Made by a program: the position numbers and the translations under genes. From Ruminococcus sp. (lineage in GTDB: Bacteria > Bacillota > Clostridia > Oscillospirales > Ruminococcaceae), in assembly GCF_017549005.1 (NCBI RefSeq), contig NZ_JAFYYT010000040.1, forward strand, positions 1 through 64,000: a stretch of 64,000 nt of DNA, written 5' to 3'. Shown here piece after piece: positions 16,065 to 23,808 of the stretch. The notes below the pieces were generated by a model. The model was not told the DNA's origin, ran no database searches, and saw only the letters and a list, made by a program, of their open reading frames with translations. The number at the start of each line of letters is the position of its first letter. The stretch's first letter is position 1.

Positions 16065-16880
16065 TCAGTTCTCCGATCTTTCCATGCGGCGCATAAGAAG
16101 GAATGCTGCGGCAGTTCCGACGCCTATCAGTGCAGCAGAGACTGCAAGAAGTCCTCTTCTGTCATAGCCTGTATCTTCAACGGCGTTGCCTGCAGTTGAT
16201 ACGTTAAGAAGCTCGCCGTCATCGTTCCTCATGGCAACTGTTACAGAATCGTCAGTTATCTCATCGACTGTGACATTGATTCCCATTTTTTCTGCTGCTT
16301 CGGAAATTTTCCCGATTATCTGCATTTTCTGGTCAACAGGACTCTGCTTCATGAGGGACTTGTATTCCTCAGGACTGAGATCATCGATTATAGCCTGCTG
16401 CTGAGCCTCTGTAAAACTATGAACATATGCCATTTTGTCTTCGTATTCCATGTTTATGAATTCTTCGCGGCTTATTCTTGTAAAAGTCGTTCCGTCTGAA
16501 GCAGTAAGAGTAATACCGTTAGCCACAGACTGTTCGGGAGCTGTGGGAGCTTCCTGCTGCTGTCCTTCTGTCGGCGTCTGAGCAACTGTTGTGGTTGTAA
16601 CAACATCTGCAGGTTCCTGAGGTGCTGTAGCGATAATCTGAGCTCCTGAAGCGTGAAGGCGTTCGATCACCATATCAAGGAGCTCAGGCGGATATTTGTC
16701 AGGATTTTCATAATATGCATTGTATCCTGCCTGTATCTGGGCTTCTGAGTAACCATATGATCTTGCAACGGCAGCTACATCATCAACTGTAGCTGCATTA
16801 GCAGATAAACCGATAGCAAAAGAGCTTATTGCTGCAGCTGTAATGACTGAGGCATAAGCGGTAATTCTTTTTATGAGCAT
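16065..16880 (-). CDS. Secreted surface protein, probable sortase substrate
   Basis: A 271-residue exported protein. A signal peptide (1-30, ending LSANAA) comes first. A helical region (DDVAAVARSYGYSEAQIQAGYNAYYENPDKYP) is followed by a Pro/Thr/Gln-rich linker (about 90-120) and a second folded part. The end looks like a cell-wall sorting signal: DTG, then DRR, a hydrophobic helix (LLAVSAALIGVGTAAAFLLM) and a positive tail (RRMER). The pentapeptide VEDTG stands where LPXTG would be. Gene order and tight spacing with the sortase support the pairing. AGGAGGG-like site before ATG. Confidence 0.75.
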   Translation of the reverse strand: MLIKRITAYASVITAAAISSFAIGLSANAATVDDVAAVARSYGYSEAQIQAGYNAYYENPDKYPPELLDMVIERLHASGAQIIATAPQEPADVVTTTTVAQTPTEGQQQEAPTAPEQSVANGITLTASDGTTFTRISREEFINMEYEDKMAYVHSFTEAQQQAIIDDLSPEEYKSLMKQSPVDQKMQIIGKISEAAEKMGINVTVDEITDDSVTVAMRNDDGELLNVSTAGNAVEDTGYDRRGLLAVSAALIGVGTAAAFLLMRRMERSEN

Positions 16881-16990
16881 AAGATCCCTCCATTCACTTA
16901 TACAGATTTATTATACCCTTTTATAGCGGAAATGTCAAGAAATCATGTGTATGAAAGAATTGTTTTTTTGAAATGTTATAAATATACAAA

Positions 16991-17017
16991 GCCCCCCTGT
17001 AATTGATACAGGGGGGC
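16991..17017 (-). terminator. Hairpin after the small secreted protein gene
   Basis: GCCCCCCTGT / ACAGGGGGGC stem, a strong hairpin 42 bases past the stop at 17059. The T-run on the minus strand is short (TTTG). Confidence 0.65.
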
Positions 17018-17058
17018 ATAACACTTGATTCTATTGCATAGGAGTATAAACAGTATTA

Positions 17059-17478
17059 TTAGTAGCTATAAACAATTCTCTTACCACCGTAATATGCATT
17101 ATACCAGTTTGTTTTTTCTAATCTATAATGACCGCTACTTTTTTGATAATGATTGTAACAAGATTCGGCATCAACGATTAAATCTCCATATTTATTGTAA
17201 ATATAACCACTGTCGCCAACATAATAAACTACATCGTACTCAACACCCCATTCATAACTATTGAGCGCATCACAAGGCCATTTTGCAATATAGTATGTAT
17301 TAGTAGTAAATCCAGCATGAGGTTTATAATAAGTGTCATTTGGAACATAATCCAACATATCGGCAACAGCCAAATTAGCATTTGAGAATTTTTGGTCAAT
17401 TGTCTTGATTCCTGTACCTGTTAATGTTACCATTGTCATTGCAGCAGCCACAATACCGCTTATAAATTTGATATTCAT
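17059..17478 (-). CDS. Small secreted Tyr-rich protein
   Basis: A 139-residue protein. A signal peptide (MNIKFISGIVAAAMTMVTLTG) precedes a tyrosine-rich mature part with two cysteines (WPCDALNSYEWG and AESCYNHYQ) that could form one disulfide. No family recognised. The gene and its surroundings are more AT-rich than neighbouring genes. It sits alone between a strong hairpin and tRNA-Arg, a setting that suggests recent acquisition; that is an inference. Confidence 0.65.
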   Translation of the reverse strand: MNIKFISGIVAAAMTMVTLTGTGIKTIDQKFSNANLAVADMLDYVPNDTYYKPHAGFTTNTYYIAKWPCDALNSYEWGVEYDVVYYVGDSGYIYNKYGDLIVDAESCYNHYQKSSGHYRLEKTNWYNAYYGGKRIVYSY

Positions 17479-17703
17479 AATAATTCGAAGTCCTTTCCGT
17501 TATTAGTTTTGAATTTTATTAAAAAAATAGTGCTATAATGATATATCATTTGTAACATACCCGAGTATGTTTTTATTATATCATATAAAAAATATAATGT
17601 CAATATTATTTTTATCAACATAATGAATAAATTTTGTTTGCTAAGTTTGTGTATTTTATTTGTGGCTACTATAGACAAATGGCAGAAGAATATTTATTAC
17701 AAA

Positions 17704-17732
17704 TAAAAAAACCCTACGTAAAACGTAAGGCT
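17704..17732 (-). terminator. Terminator after tRNA-Arg
   Basis: On the minus strand, a CCTTACG / CGTAGGG stem (one mismatch) with a T7 tail follows the tRNA by 7 bases. Confidence 0.7.
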
Positions 17733-17738
17733 TTTAAG

Positions 17739-17812
17739 CGTGCCTGGAGGGATTCGAACCCCCGACCTACTGGTTCGTAGCCAGTCACTCTATCCAGCTG
17801 AGCTACAAGCAC
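17739..17812 (-). tRNA. tRNA-Arg (ACG)
   Basis: A 74-base tRNA on the minus strand. Acceptor GTGCTTG pairs with CAGGCAC. Anticodon loop CTACGAA on ACTGG/CCAGT gives ACG. T-loop TTCGAAT. CCA is not encoded, unlike the other three tRNAs here. Confidence 0.95.
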
Positions 17813-17832
17813 ATCTTTTCAACGACTCAATT

Positions 17833-17861
17833 ATTATATCATGTCCTGAGAAAAAAGTCAA
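17833..17861 (-). promoter_or_regulatory. Promoter of tRNA-Arg
   Basis: TTGACT (17856-17861) and TATAAT (17833-17838) on the minus strand, 17-base spacer. Confidence 0.8.
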
Positions 17862-17948
17862 CACCATTTATTAAAAACGTCATATTGCACTAATTAACTT
17901 CAAAAATGTGAGGTTTATATTTAAATCTATAAAAAGATAGAAAACATC

Positions 17949-17977
17949 TTGACAAGTTACCGGAAATTTGATATAAT
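17949..17977 (+). promoter_or_regulatory. Promoter of tRNA-Lys
   Basis: TTGACA (17949-17954) and TATAAT (17972-17977), exact consensus with a 17-base spacer, 12 bases before the tRNA. Confidence 0.85.
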
Positions 17978-17989
17978 TAATTTTGTTGT

Positions 17990-18065
17990 GAGACATTAGC
18001 TCAGTCGGTAGAGCATACGCCTTTTAAGCGTAGGGTCGAGGGTTCAAATCCCTCATGTCTCACCA
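17990..18065 (+). tRNA. tRNA-Lys (TTT)
   Basis: A 76-base tRNA. Acceptor GAGACAT pairs with ATGTCTC. Anticodon loop CTTTTAA on TACGC/GCGTA gives TTT. T-loop TTCAAAT, CCA encoded. Confidence 0.95.
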
Positions 18066-18086
18066 GTGGGAAATTCCCACGGGTCG

Positions 18087-18124
18087 ATTCGCGTTCACAT
18101 TATGTGTAACGCGAATTTTTTTCC
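18087..18124 (+). terminator. Terminator after tRNA-Lys
   Basis: ATTCGCGTT / AACGCGAAT stem extended by CACAT/ATGTG, with a T-run from 18116. Confidence 0.85.
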
Positions 18125-18164
18125 GCTTACAGCCGCAAAAGTATTCAAATGATGAATAAAACGC

Positions 18165-18193
18165 TTGACAGCCTGACAAATATGTGATAGTAT
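18165..18193 (+). promoter_or_regulatory. Promoter of the glycosyltransferase/flippase pair
   Basis: TTGACA (18165-18170) and TAGTAT (18188-18193), 17-base spacer. Confidence 0.75.
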
Positions 18194-18252
18194 TAAAGTG
18201 TTTGAAAAATACCATTTGTTTAATAATATACGATTTATACAGAGGTGTGGTT

Positions 18253-19218
18253 ATGACAGTAAGTATTGTCTGCAATACGTTTAATCATGAAAAATATATT
18301 CGGGACGCATTGGAAAGTTTTGTTACACAAAAAGTGGATTTTGACTATGAGATATTGGTCTATGATGACGCTTCTACTGACGGTACAGCTGATATTATAA
18401 GAGAATACGAAAAAAAGTACCCTGATATTATCAAGCCTGTTTACCAGACGGTAAATCAGTATTCACTTAGATTGAGACCTTCACTGCAGAATTTGAGGAG
18501 AGCTACAGGAAAATATGTTGCGATATGTGAAGGTGACGATTACTGGATAGACTCTTATAAGCTGCAAAAACAGGTAGATTATATGGAGAAAAACGAAAAA
18601 TGTACCTTCTGCTTCACAAACGGAAGGATCCGCTACGGTACTGACGAGAAGCTGTCTGAAAAACAGATCATTCCTTGGGACAGGACTTCCATTATAAAAG
18701 ATGACTTCGATTATGATGTAGGCGAAGTAGAAAAAATGGGCTTTATACCGACTTGCTCATTTCTATTCAGAAACGGTCTTGAATTATTAAATGTATCCGA
18801 AAAAGCTTTTAAAGGAGATCTTTATATCAAGCTTTCGGTAACAAAATATGGTTATGCACATTTTATAAATGAACCAATGGTAGTATACAGACGCGGTGTC
18901 AATGAGTCTGCAACTGCTTTGTGGGTCAAGGAACCGAAGAAGTATGCAGTTCAGTGTGATAAGTATATTCAGCTATTTACTGATGTTCGCAGTCAGATTG
19001 ATAAAAAATACGAACCGATCATGAATATGCGTATTTGTCAGTGGAAAATACTTAAATATTATTCGTTGAATGATTATTCGGAGTTAAAAGCGCTTCGCAA
19101 AAGCGGCGAAATAAAATATCTGAAATACGGTAATCTGTACAGTCGTATATTTTATGTTTCAAAGGGCAGATTTCCGAAATTACTGAGATTTATACATAAA
19201 TTTGTATCTTCAAGATGA
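18253..19218 (+). CDS. Family 2 glycosyltransferase
   Basis: A 321-residue GT-A fold enzyme that moves a sugar from a nucleotide-sugar to an acceptor, probably in surface polysaccharide synthesis. It opens VSIVCNTFNHEKYIRDALES. The nucleotide-binding VYDDASTDGTADII lies near 36-49, and the metal-binding acidic motif is EGDDYW. The frame is open upstream, but the ATG at 18253 has GAGGTG 6 bases before it and begins the conserved fold, so this start was chosen. It is followed after 15 bases by a flippase. Confidence 0.9.
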   Translation: MTVSIVCNTFNHEKYIRDALESFVTQKVDFDYEILVYDDASTDGTADIIREYEKKYPDIIKPVYQTVNQYSLRLRPSLQNLRRATGKYVAICEGDDYWIDSYKLQKQVDYMEKNEKCTFCFTNGRIRYGTDEKLSEKQIIPWDRTSIIKDDFDYDVGEVEKMGFIPTCSFLFRNGLELLNVSEKAFKGDLYIKLSVTKYGYAHFINEPMVVYRRGVNESATALWVKEPKKYAVQCDKYIQLFTDVRSQIDKKYEPIMNMRICQWKILKYYSLNDYSELKALRKSGEIKYLKYGNLYSRIFYVSKGRFPKLLRFIHKFVSSR

Positions 19219-19233
19219 TAGGTGGATTTGGGT

Positions 19234-20685
19234 TTGAAAAAGAATTCTTTGGTTTTAAGTAATATGCTCTGGCGTCTTGGCGAACGACTTGGTGCGAAAG
19301 CTGTAGCATTCGTAGTTGAACTTATCCTCGCAAGAATGCTTGGCCCCGGAGCATTTTCCATAATTGCTCTTATAACGATTTTTACGGCGATATTACAGGT
19401 TTTCGTAGACAGCGGACTTGGCAATGCGCTGATACAGAAGAAAGATGCGGATGATGTCGATTTTTCTACGGTTTTCTATGTGAACATGGGAATGTGCCTG
19501 TTCCTTTATTTTTTGATATTTTTGATAGCTCCGCTTATTTCATCATTCTATAATAATCCCGATCTTACTGCTCCTATACGTGTTTTGAGCTTGACTATAG
19601 TGATCTCAGGAGTAAAGAATGTTCAGCAGGCATATGTGTCAAGAAATATGCTTTTCAAGCGTTTTTTCTTTGCAACTCTTGGCGGAACCATTGGTGCAGC
19701 TGTCATCGGTATCTTACTTGCATATTTAGGTTTCGGAGTATGGGCATTAGTTGCACAGATGCTTTTCAATAACCTTGTTGATACTATCATACTTTGGGTT
19801 ACAGTTAAATGGCGCCCCAAAAAAGTTTTTTCATTTGAACGCTTTAAAGGTTTATTTTCATATGGCTGGAAGCTTCTCGTATCAAGTCTTATAGATACTG
19901 TTTATAATGATCTAAGACAGCTTATCATAGGCAAAAGGTATCTTCCGACCGATCTTGCACAGTATAATCAGGGAAAGAAATTCCCTATGTATCTTGTAAC
20001 GAACATCAATACTTCCATTGACAGCGTGCTACTACCGACCATGTCGGAGGTACAGGATGACAAACAAGCTATTAAAAGCATGACAAGACGCGCCATAAAG
20101 ACGAGTACCTATATCATGATGCCGTTTATGGTTGGACTTGCGGTTTGTGCTTACTCACTTATACACCTTATATTAGCCGACGAATGGCTGCCTTGTGTTC
20201 CTTTTCTGAGAATATTCTGTTTTTCCTACGCCTTTTACCCGATACATACTGCTAACCTTAATGCTATCAAAGCTATGGGCCGAAGTGACCTGTTCCTGAA
20301 GCTTGAAGTAATAAAAAAGATCGTAGGTTTTCTTGCTATCCTGATAACGATGTGGATAAGCGTTATGGCAATGGCTTATAGTCTTCTTTTTATATCTGTG
20401 GCAAGTCAGATAATCAATTCATGGCCGAATAAAAAGCTTATGAATTACAGCTATTTTGAACAGTTGAAGGATCTTATGCCTCAATTGCTGCTTTCACTGG
20501 TAATGGGAGCTATAGTATACTGTGTACAGCTTTTAGGACTCAATGATATTCTTACATTACTTATACAGATCCCTCTTGGAGCCGCTATCTATATTATAGG
20601 TTCAAAACTGCTTCATCTTGATAGCTTTGAATACCTTATTTCTACTGTGAAAGGACTTTTAGGTAAAAGAAATAAAGCAAATTGA
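19234..20685 (+). CDS. Polysaccharide flippase (MOP superfamily, Wzx-like)
   Basis: A 483-residue membrane protein with 12-14 helices that flips lipid-linked saccharide units across the membrane. It starts SLVLSNMLWRLGERLGAKAVAFVVELILARMLGPGAFS, the classic N-terminus of this family. The start appears to be TTG at 19234, 8 bases after AGGTGG; GTG at 19222 overlaps that site. It pairs with the glycosyltransferase just upstream. Only two genes of such a pathway are here; no polymerase or other transferases are adjacent. Confidence 0.92.
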   Translation: MKKNSLVLSNMLWRLGERLGAKAVAFVVELILARMLGPGAFSIIALITIFTAILQVFVDSGLGNALIQKKDADDVDFSTVFYVNMGMCLFLYFLIFLIAPLISSFYNNPDLTAPIRVLSLTIVISGVKNVQQAYVSRNMLFKRFFFATLGGTIGAAVIGILLAYLGFGVWALVAQMLFNNLVDTIILWVTVKWRPKKVFSFERFKGLFSYGWKLLVSSLIDTVYNDLRQLIIGKRYLPTDLAQYNQGKKFPMYLVTNINTSIDSVLLPTMSEVQDDKQAIKSMTRRAIKTSTYIMMPFMVGLAVCAYSLIHLILADEWLPCVPFLRIFCFSYAFYPIHTANLNAIKAMGRSDLFLKLEVIKKIVGFLAILITMWISVMAMAYSLLFISVASQIINSWPNKKLMNYSYFEQLKDLMPQLLLSLVMGAIVYCVQLLGLNDILTLLIQIPLGAAIYIIGSKLLHLDSFEYLISTVKGLLGKRNKAN

Positions 20686-20709
20686 TCATATTTCGCTTAT
20701 AAATGAAAC

Positions 20710-20737
20710 AGCCGCCCGAAAAAATCGGGCGGCTTTA
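20710..20737. terminator. Terminator between flippase and dockerin gene
   Basis: GCCGCCCGA / TCGGGCGGC stem around five A, flanked by weak A and T tracts; serves convergent genes. Confidence 0.8.
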
Positions 20738-20753
20738 AATATTTCATCAGATA

Positions 20754-21659
20754 TCAGTCCTTGTTGATGAACTGGTTAAGTGTAATATCTTTCTTTCCGC
20801 TGGAAACAGAAGCGTAGAATGCAAGAACTCCGCTGGCGTCAACTGCATCGATTATCTTATCGCCGTTGATATCTGAAGCAGCTGTCTGCTCCTTTGTCAT
20901 TGTAGAATCCTTTTTAGCAGAAAGTGTAGCATATTCCTTGAGGATAGCTGATGCGTCAACTGCGTCTATGAAACCATTATTGTTAACATCGCCAAGCTGA
21001 CGGTCAGAAACATTAACTCTTAGATTCTTGCTGGTCTTGGACATATCAACGCTGCCGATGATCTCGGGCTTGTCGACATATCTCGGACTTACTGTGGAAG
21101 AAAACTCTTCCTTGTTGATGATGTTGATATCGTAGCTTCCGAAAGCTGCGTCCTTTGCAAGTTTTGCATTGAAGCAAGCAATCGGATATGCGTCAGATGT
21201 CTCGCCTGTCAGTTTCATCGGGTCAGCTGATGTGTAGGTCGAATAAACTACGGAAAGAATATTAAGATCGTCAAACTGCTTGCTTAAAACACTTTTTTCA
21301 CTTTCATTGAAATCAGCATAGGCAGTTTTTCCGTATTTTTTCACAGTCACTGGTGATGCAAGGTCTTTAAGAGCAAGCGACTTGTCCTCGCACTGCCATT
21401 TAGCAACAACAGCGCCTGCAAGCTTCTGGTCATCCTTGACAAAAAGAGCGCATGGGATAACAGTTCCGTCTGCGGAAGCGGTTTTTGTGTTTACAAAGAC
21501 CGTACCATATTTGAGAACCTCTATACCTGTTCCCTCGTCTGCTTTAAAATAGTAGCTGGGTTTGTAATCAGCAGGGAGCTCCGCTGCGCTTGCAGCAGCT
21601 GATACTGCCATGCTTGCAGCCATAACAGCTGCTGAAACGAATGATAATGTCTTTTTCAT
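20754..21659 (-). CDS. Secreted protein with C-terminal dockerin
   Basis: A 301-residue exported protein. Signal peptide at 1-26 (AAVMAASMAVSAAASAAE). A beta-rich N-terminal domain (about 30-215) of unknown family could be a binding module. A dockerin (about 222-290) has GDVNNNGFIDAVDASAILKEYA and DINGDKIIDAVDASGVLAFYA; both Ca loops are intact and the AVDAS signature repeats that of the other two dockerins in this window. No enzyme active site recognised. Good AAAGGAG site. 14 bases separate it from the MTA/SAH nucleosidase stop, so they may share a transcript although the functions differ. Confidence 0.8.
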   Translation of the reverse strand: MKKTLSFVSAAVMAASMAVSAAASAAELPADYKPSYYFKADEGTGIEVLKYGTVFVNTKTASADGTVIPCALFVKDDQKLAGAVVAKWQCEDKSLALKDLASPVTVKKYGKTAYADFNESEKSVLSKQFDDLNILSVVYSTYTSADPMKLTGETSDAYPIACFNAKLAKDAAFGSYDINIINKEEFSSTVSPRYVDKPEIIGSVDMSKTSKNLRVNVSDRQLGDVNNNGFIDAVDASAILKEYATLSAKKDSTMTKEQTAASDINGDKIIDAVDASGVLAFYASVSSGKKDITLNQFINKD

Positions 21660-21673
21660 ATATGTTTCTCCTT

Positions 21674-22351
21674 TCAGAGCAGCTCAGACATACGCAGAAC
21701 GATTTCTGCTACGCGCTTAGCTGCAATTTTTTCAAATTCATCAAATGACATTGCTCCCTCGTCATCGGCATTGTCTGAAATGCAGCGAACACTGACATAC
21801 GGAAGCTTGTTGAGGTAGCAGCAGTGGCCTACTGCCGCACTTTCCATGTCAACTGCATACGGGTCAAATTTTTCGAGTATAGTATTCTTAGCTTCGTTGC
21901 TTGAAATGAAAGCTTCACCAGAAACTATCCTTCCTCTGAATGATTTTACGGAGAACTCCGAGCAGACCTTTTCGGCTGTTTCGATAAGTCCGTCATCAGC
22001 TCTGAATATACCGCAGTACGGCGGATAGTCCTTGAGGAAATGAAGGTCAAGGTCATGAGGAAGCACCTCAGTTGATATTACTATATCGCATACCTTTACA
22101 GAGCTGTTCATACCGCCTGCAATACCTGTATTTATGATACAGTCGGGGTGAAAATTATCTATCATTACCTGTGTGCAGAGAGCAGCGTTTACCTTTGCGA
22201 TACCACAGCAGGCGTTTATCAGTGTTTTTCCGTTTTTCTCATTGATATAAAAATCAAAGCCTGAAATATGCTTTATCTCACCAATACCAAGCATTTCTCG
22301 TATGTCGGTAAGTTCCGATGGCATAGCTCCGATGATTCCTATTGTGTCCAT
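21674..22351 (-). CDS. mtnN: 5'-methylthioadenosine/S-adenosylhomocysteine nucleosidase
   Basis: Cleaves adenine from S-adenosylhomocysteine and methylthioadenosine, recycling products of methylation and polyamine synthesis. 225 residues, standard. Starts TIGIIGAMPSELTDI with the conserved Glu; IINTGIAGGMNSSVKVCDIV and AVDMESAAVGHCCY (substrate Glu) and SDNADDE (catalytic Asp) are all present. The ATG at 22351 follows GGGAG by 9 bases; an upstream TTG is unlikely. Confidence 0.93.
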   Translation of the reverse strand: MDTIGIIGAMPSELTDIREMLGIGEIKHISGFDFYINEKNGKTLINACCGIAKVNAALCTQVMIDNFHPDCIINTGIAGGMNSSVKVCDIVISTEVLPHDLDLHFLKDYPPYCGIFRADDGLIETAEKVCSEFSVKSFRGRIVSGEAFISSNEAKNTILEKFDPYAVDMESAAVGHCCYLNKLPYVSVRCISDNADDEGAMSFDEFEKIAAKRVAEIVLRMSELL

Positions 22352-22450
22352 TGTGATCACTCCCAAAATTAAATTCTGTAATCATTATAACATATAAAAC
22401 AATAAATAGCAAGGAATGAGGAGAAAAAAGTTTGTGTTTTCGTTCGATAA

Positions 22451-22494
22451 AAAAGACCGCACGATTTATGTGATAAATGTGCGGTCTATCTTTT
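22451..22494 (-). terminator. Hairpin terminator at the end of the 22486 gene
   Basis: GACCGCAC (22455-22462) pairs with GTGCGGTC (22479-22486) with an ATTTAT/ATAAAT extension and A/T tracts on both sides. The stem touches the stop codon of the membrane-protein gene. Confidence 0.75.
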
Positions 22495-23025
22495 TTTACG
22501 GAATTTTGGCATAAGCCTTTTTTTGTATAGCATATAAGTGAAATCAAGGTCAAAATCGTAGAAAAGGAACACGAGATTTGATATCCCGAGCATTATGTAG
22601 GCTCCGTATCTGCCCAGATCGTCAAATTCCTCAAGCATTTCTTTCAGTCCGAAAATATATACCGTAACATAGAAAAATGCGATGATGCAAACGTTGAATA
22701 ATAAAATCTTGACAGCAAATCTCAGTAATTTCACTTTTATCTTCTGAATGTAGAATCGTATTATCGGGTAATGTCCGAAGAACATTATGAATATCAGGGC
22801 GGCTTCCTTGTCAAATGTTATGAACATCGCAAGAAGACCTACTGCAAGGTACGTCAGGAACGCCCAGCCCGTATTTACCTCAACGGCGATTATCATAAGG
22901 AGTATCCCTGCGATACCTGGCAAAAGCAGGTAAAGCGCAGGGAATATTCCCGCAAGGAACATGGTCACGAGACAAAGCGCGGAAATTATTCCGCCCAGTG
23001 CTACTCTATAGCTTATATCTCTCAT
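22486..23025 (-). CDS. Conserved integral membrane protein
   Basis: A 179-residue protein with about six membrane helices (IISALCLVTMFLAGIFPAL, LLPGIAGILLMIIAVEV, FLTYLAVGLLAMFI, and others) and a basic C-terminus KKRLMPKFRKKR. The layout and small size recall substrate-binding (S) components of ECF transporters or YybS-type proteins, but no motif settles it. The start codon overlaps the SDR stop by one base (TAATG), so it is coupled to it. Confidence 0.7.
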   Translation of the reverse strand: MRDISYRVALGGIISALCLVTMFLAGIFPALYLLLPGIAGILLMIIAVEVNTGWAFLTYLAVGLLAMFITFDKEAALIFIMFFGHYPIIRFYIQKIKVKLLRFAVKILLFNVCIIAFFYVTVYIFGLKEMLEEFDDLGRYGAYIMLGISNLVFLFYDFDLDFTYMLYKKRLMPKFRKKR

Positions 23026-23804
23026 TATTTAAGAGCCTTTTCCTTTCCGTCGGAAGTCTTCTTTGCGTTCTGTATGTTGTATACGATGGCTGCAAGAAGC
23101 TTCTGAGGCAAAAATCGCTGTCCGAAAGTTCCGAACTTTACAAAGAGCCCCGGAATCGCAAAGAGTTTTCCGCTGAATGCTTTTTTCAGGGCATATTCCG
23201 CTGCCTGATCGGCTGTTATGGGCTTTACCGAGAAGCTCACCCCTGCCCTGTTGTTGAAGTTGGTATCAACAGGCCCCGGGCAAAGAACGGTTATCTTTAC
23301 ATTTGAACGGTCTCTGCGGAGCTCCTCATATATTGCAACAGACAGTCTGAGGACATAGTTTTTTGAAGCGTAATAAGCCGCCATTAGAGGTCCTGACATA
23401 AAACCTGCGGCAGAAGCTACATTCAGTATTGTGCCGTGATCTTTCTTTTTGAAATCACGGAGAAAAAGCTTTGTTAGTATATGAAGTGCTGTGATATTTA
23501 CATTTATCATGTTGACTTCGTCTTCAAGATCGGTATCCTCAAACTTTCCGAAAAGGCCGTATCCTGCGTTATTAATGAGCATATCGACGTTTTTGCCTTT
23601 GCAGAAATCGTATACTCTGAAAACGTCGTCGCGCTTTGAAAGATCGGCGGCTATAACTTCAATATTTCCGCCGAGACTCTGCTGCATTTCTTTAAGTCTT
23701 TTCTCGTTTCTGCCTGTTAGAATCAGAGACCAGCCTTTTCGTGAAAGCTTTGCCGCAAAGCTTTGTCCTATGCCGGATGTGGCGCCTGTTATCAATGCTT
23801 TCAT
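23025..23804 (-). CDS. Short-chain dehydrogenase/reductase
   Basis: A 259-residue NAD(P)-dependent oxidoreductase. Cofactor motif GATSGIGQSFA (7-17), NNAGYG, and the catalytic YxxxK in YYASKNYVLRLS are intact. It resembles the DltE-like group, which often reduces lipid or fatty-acyl compounds; the substrate is not known. The C-terminus has a basic hydrophobic stretch (LLAAIVYNIQNAKK). It lies 4 bases after the DHHW gene in the same direction. Confidence 0.9.
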   Translation of the reverse strand: MKALITGATSGIGQSFAAKLSRKGWSLILTGRNEKRLKEMQQSLGGNIEVIAADLSKRDDVFRVYDFCKGKNVDMLINNAGYGLFGKFEDTDLEDEVNMINVNITALHILTKLFLRDFKKKDHGTILNVASAAGFMSGPLMAAYYASKNYVLRLSVAIYEELRRDRSNVKITVLCPGPVDTNFNNRAGVSFSVKPITADQAAEYALKKAFSGKLFAIPGLFVKFGTFGQRFLPQKLLAAIVYNIQNAKKTSDGKEKALK

Positions 23805-23808
23805 AATA

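Noticed and set aside
17475-17678. Open frame of 67 codons upstream of the small secreted protein
   Set aside because: AT-rich, no ribosome binding site, and overlaps the region where the secreted protein's own promoter and leader must lie.
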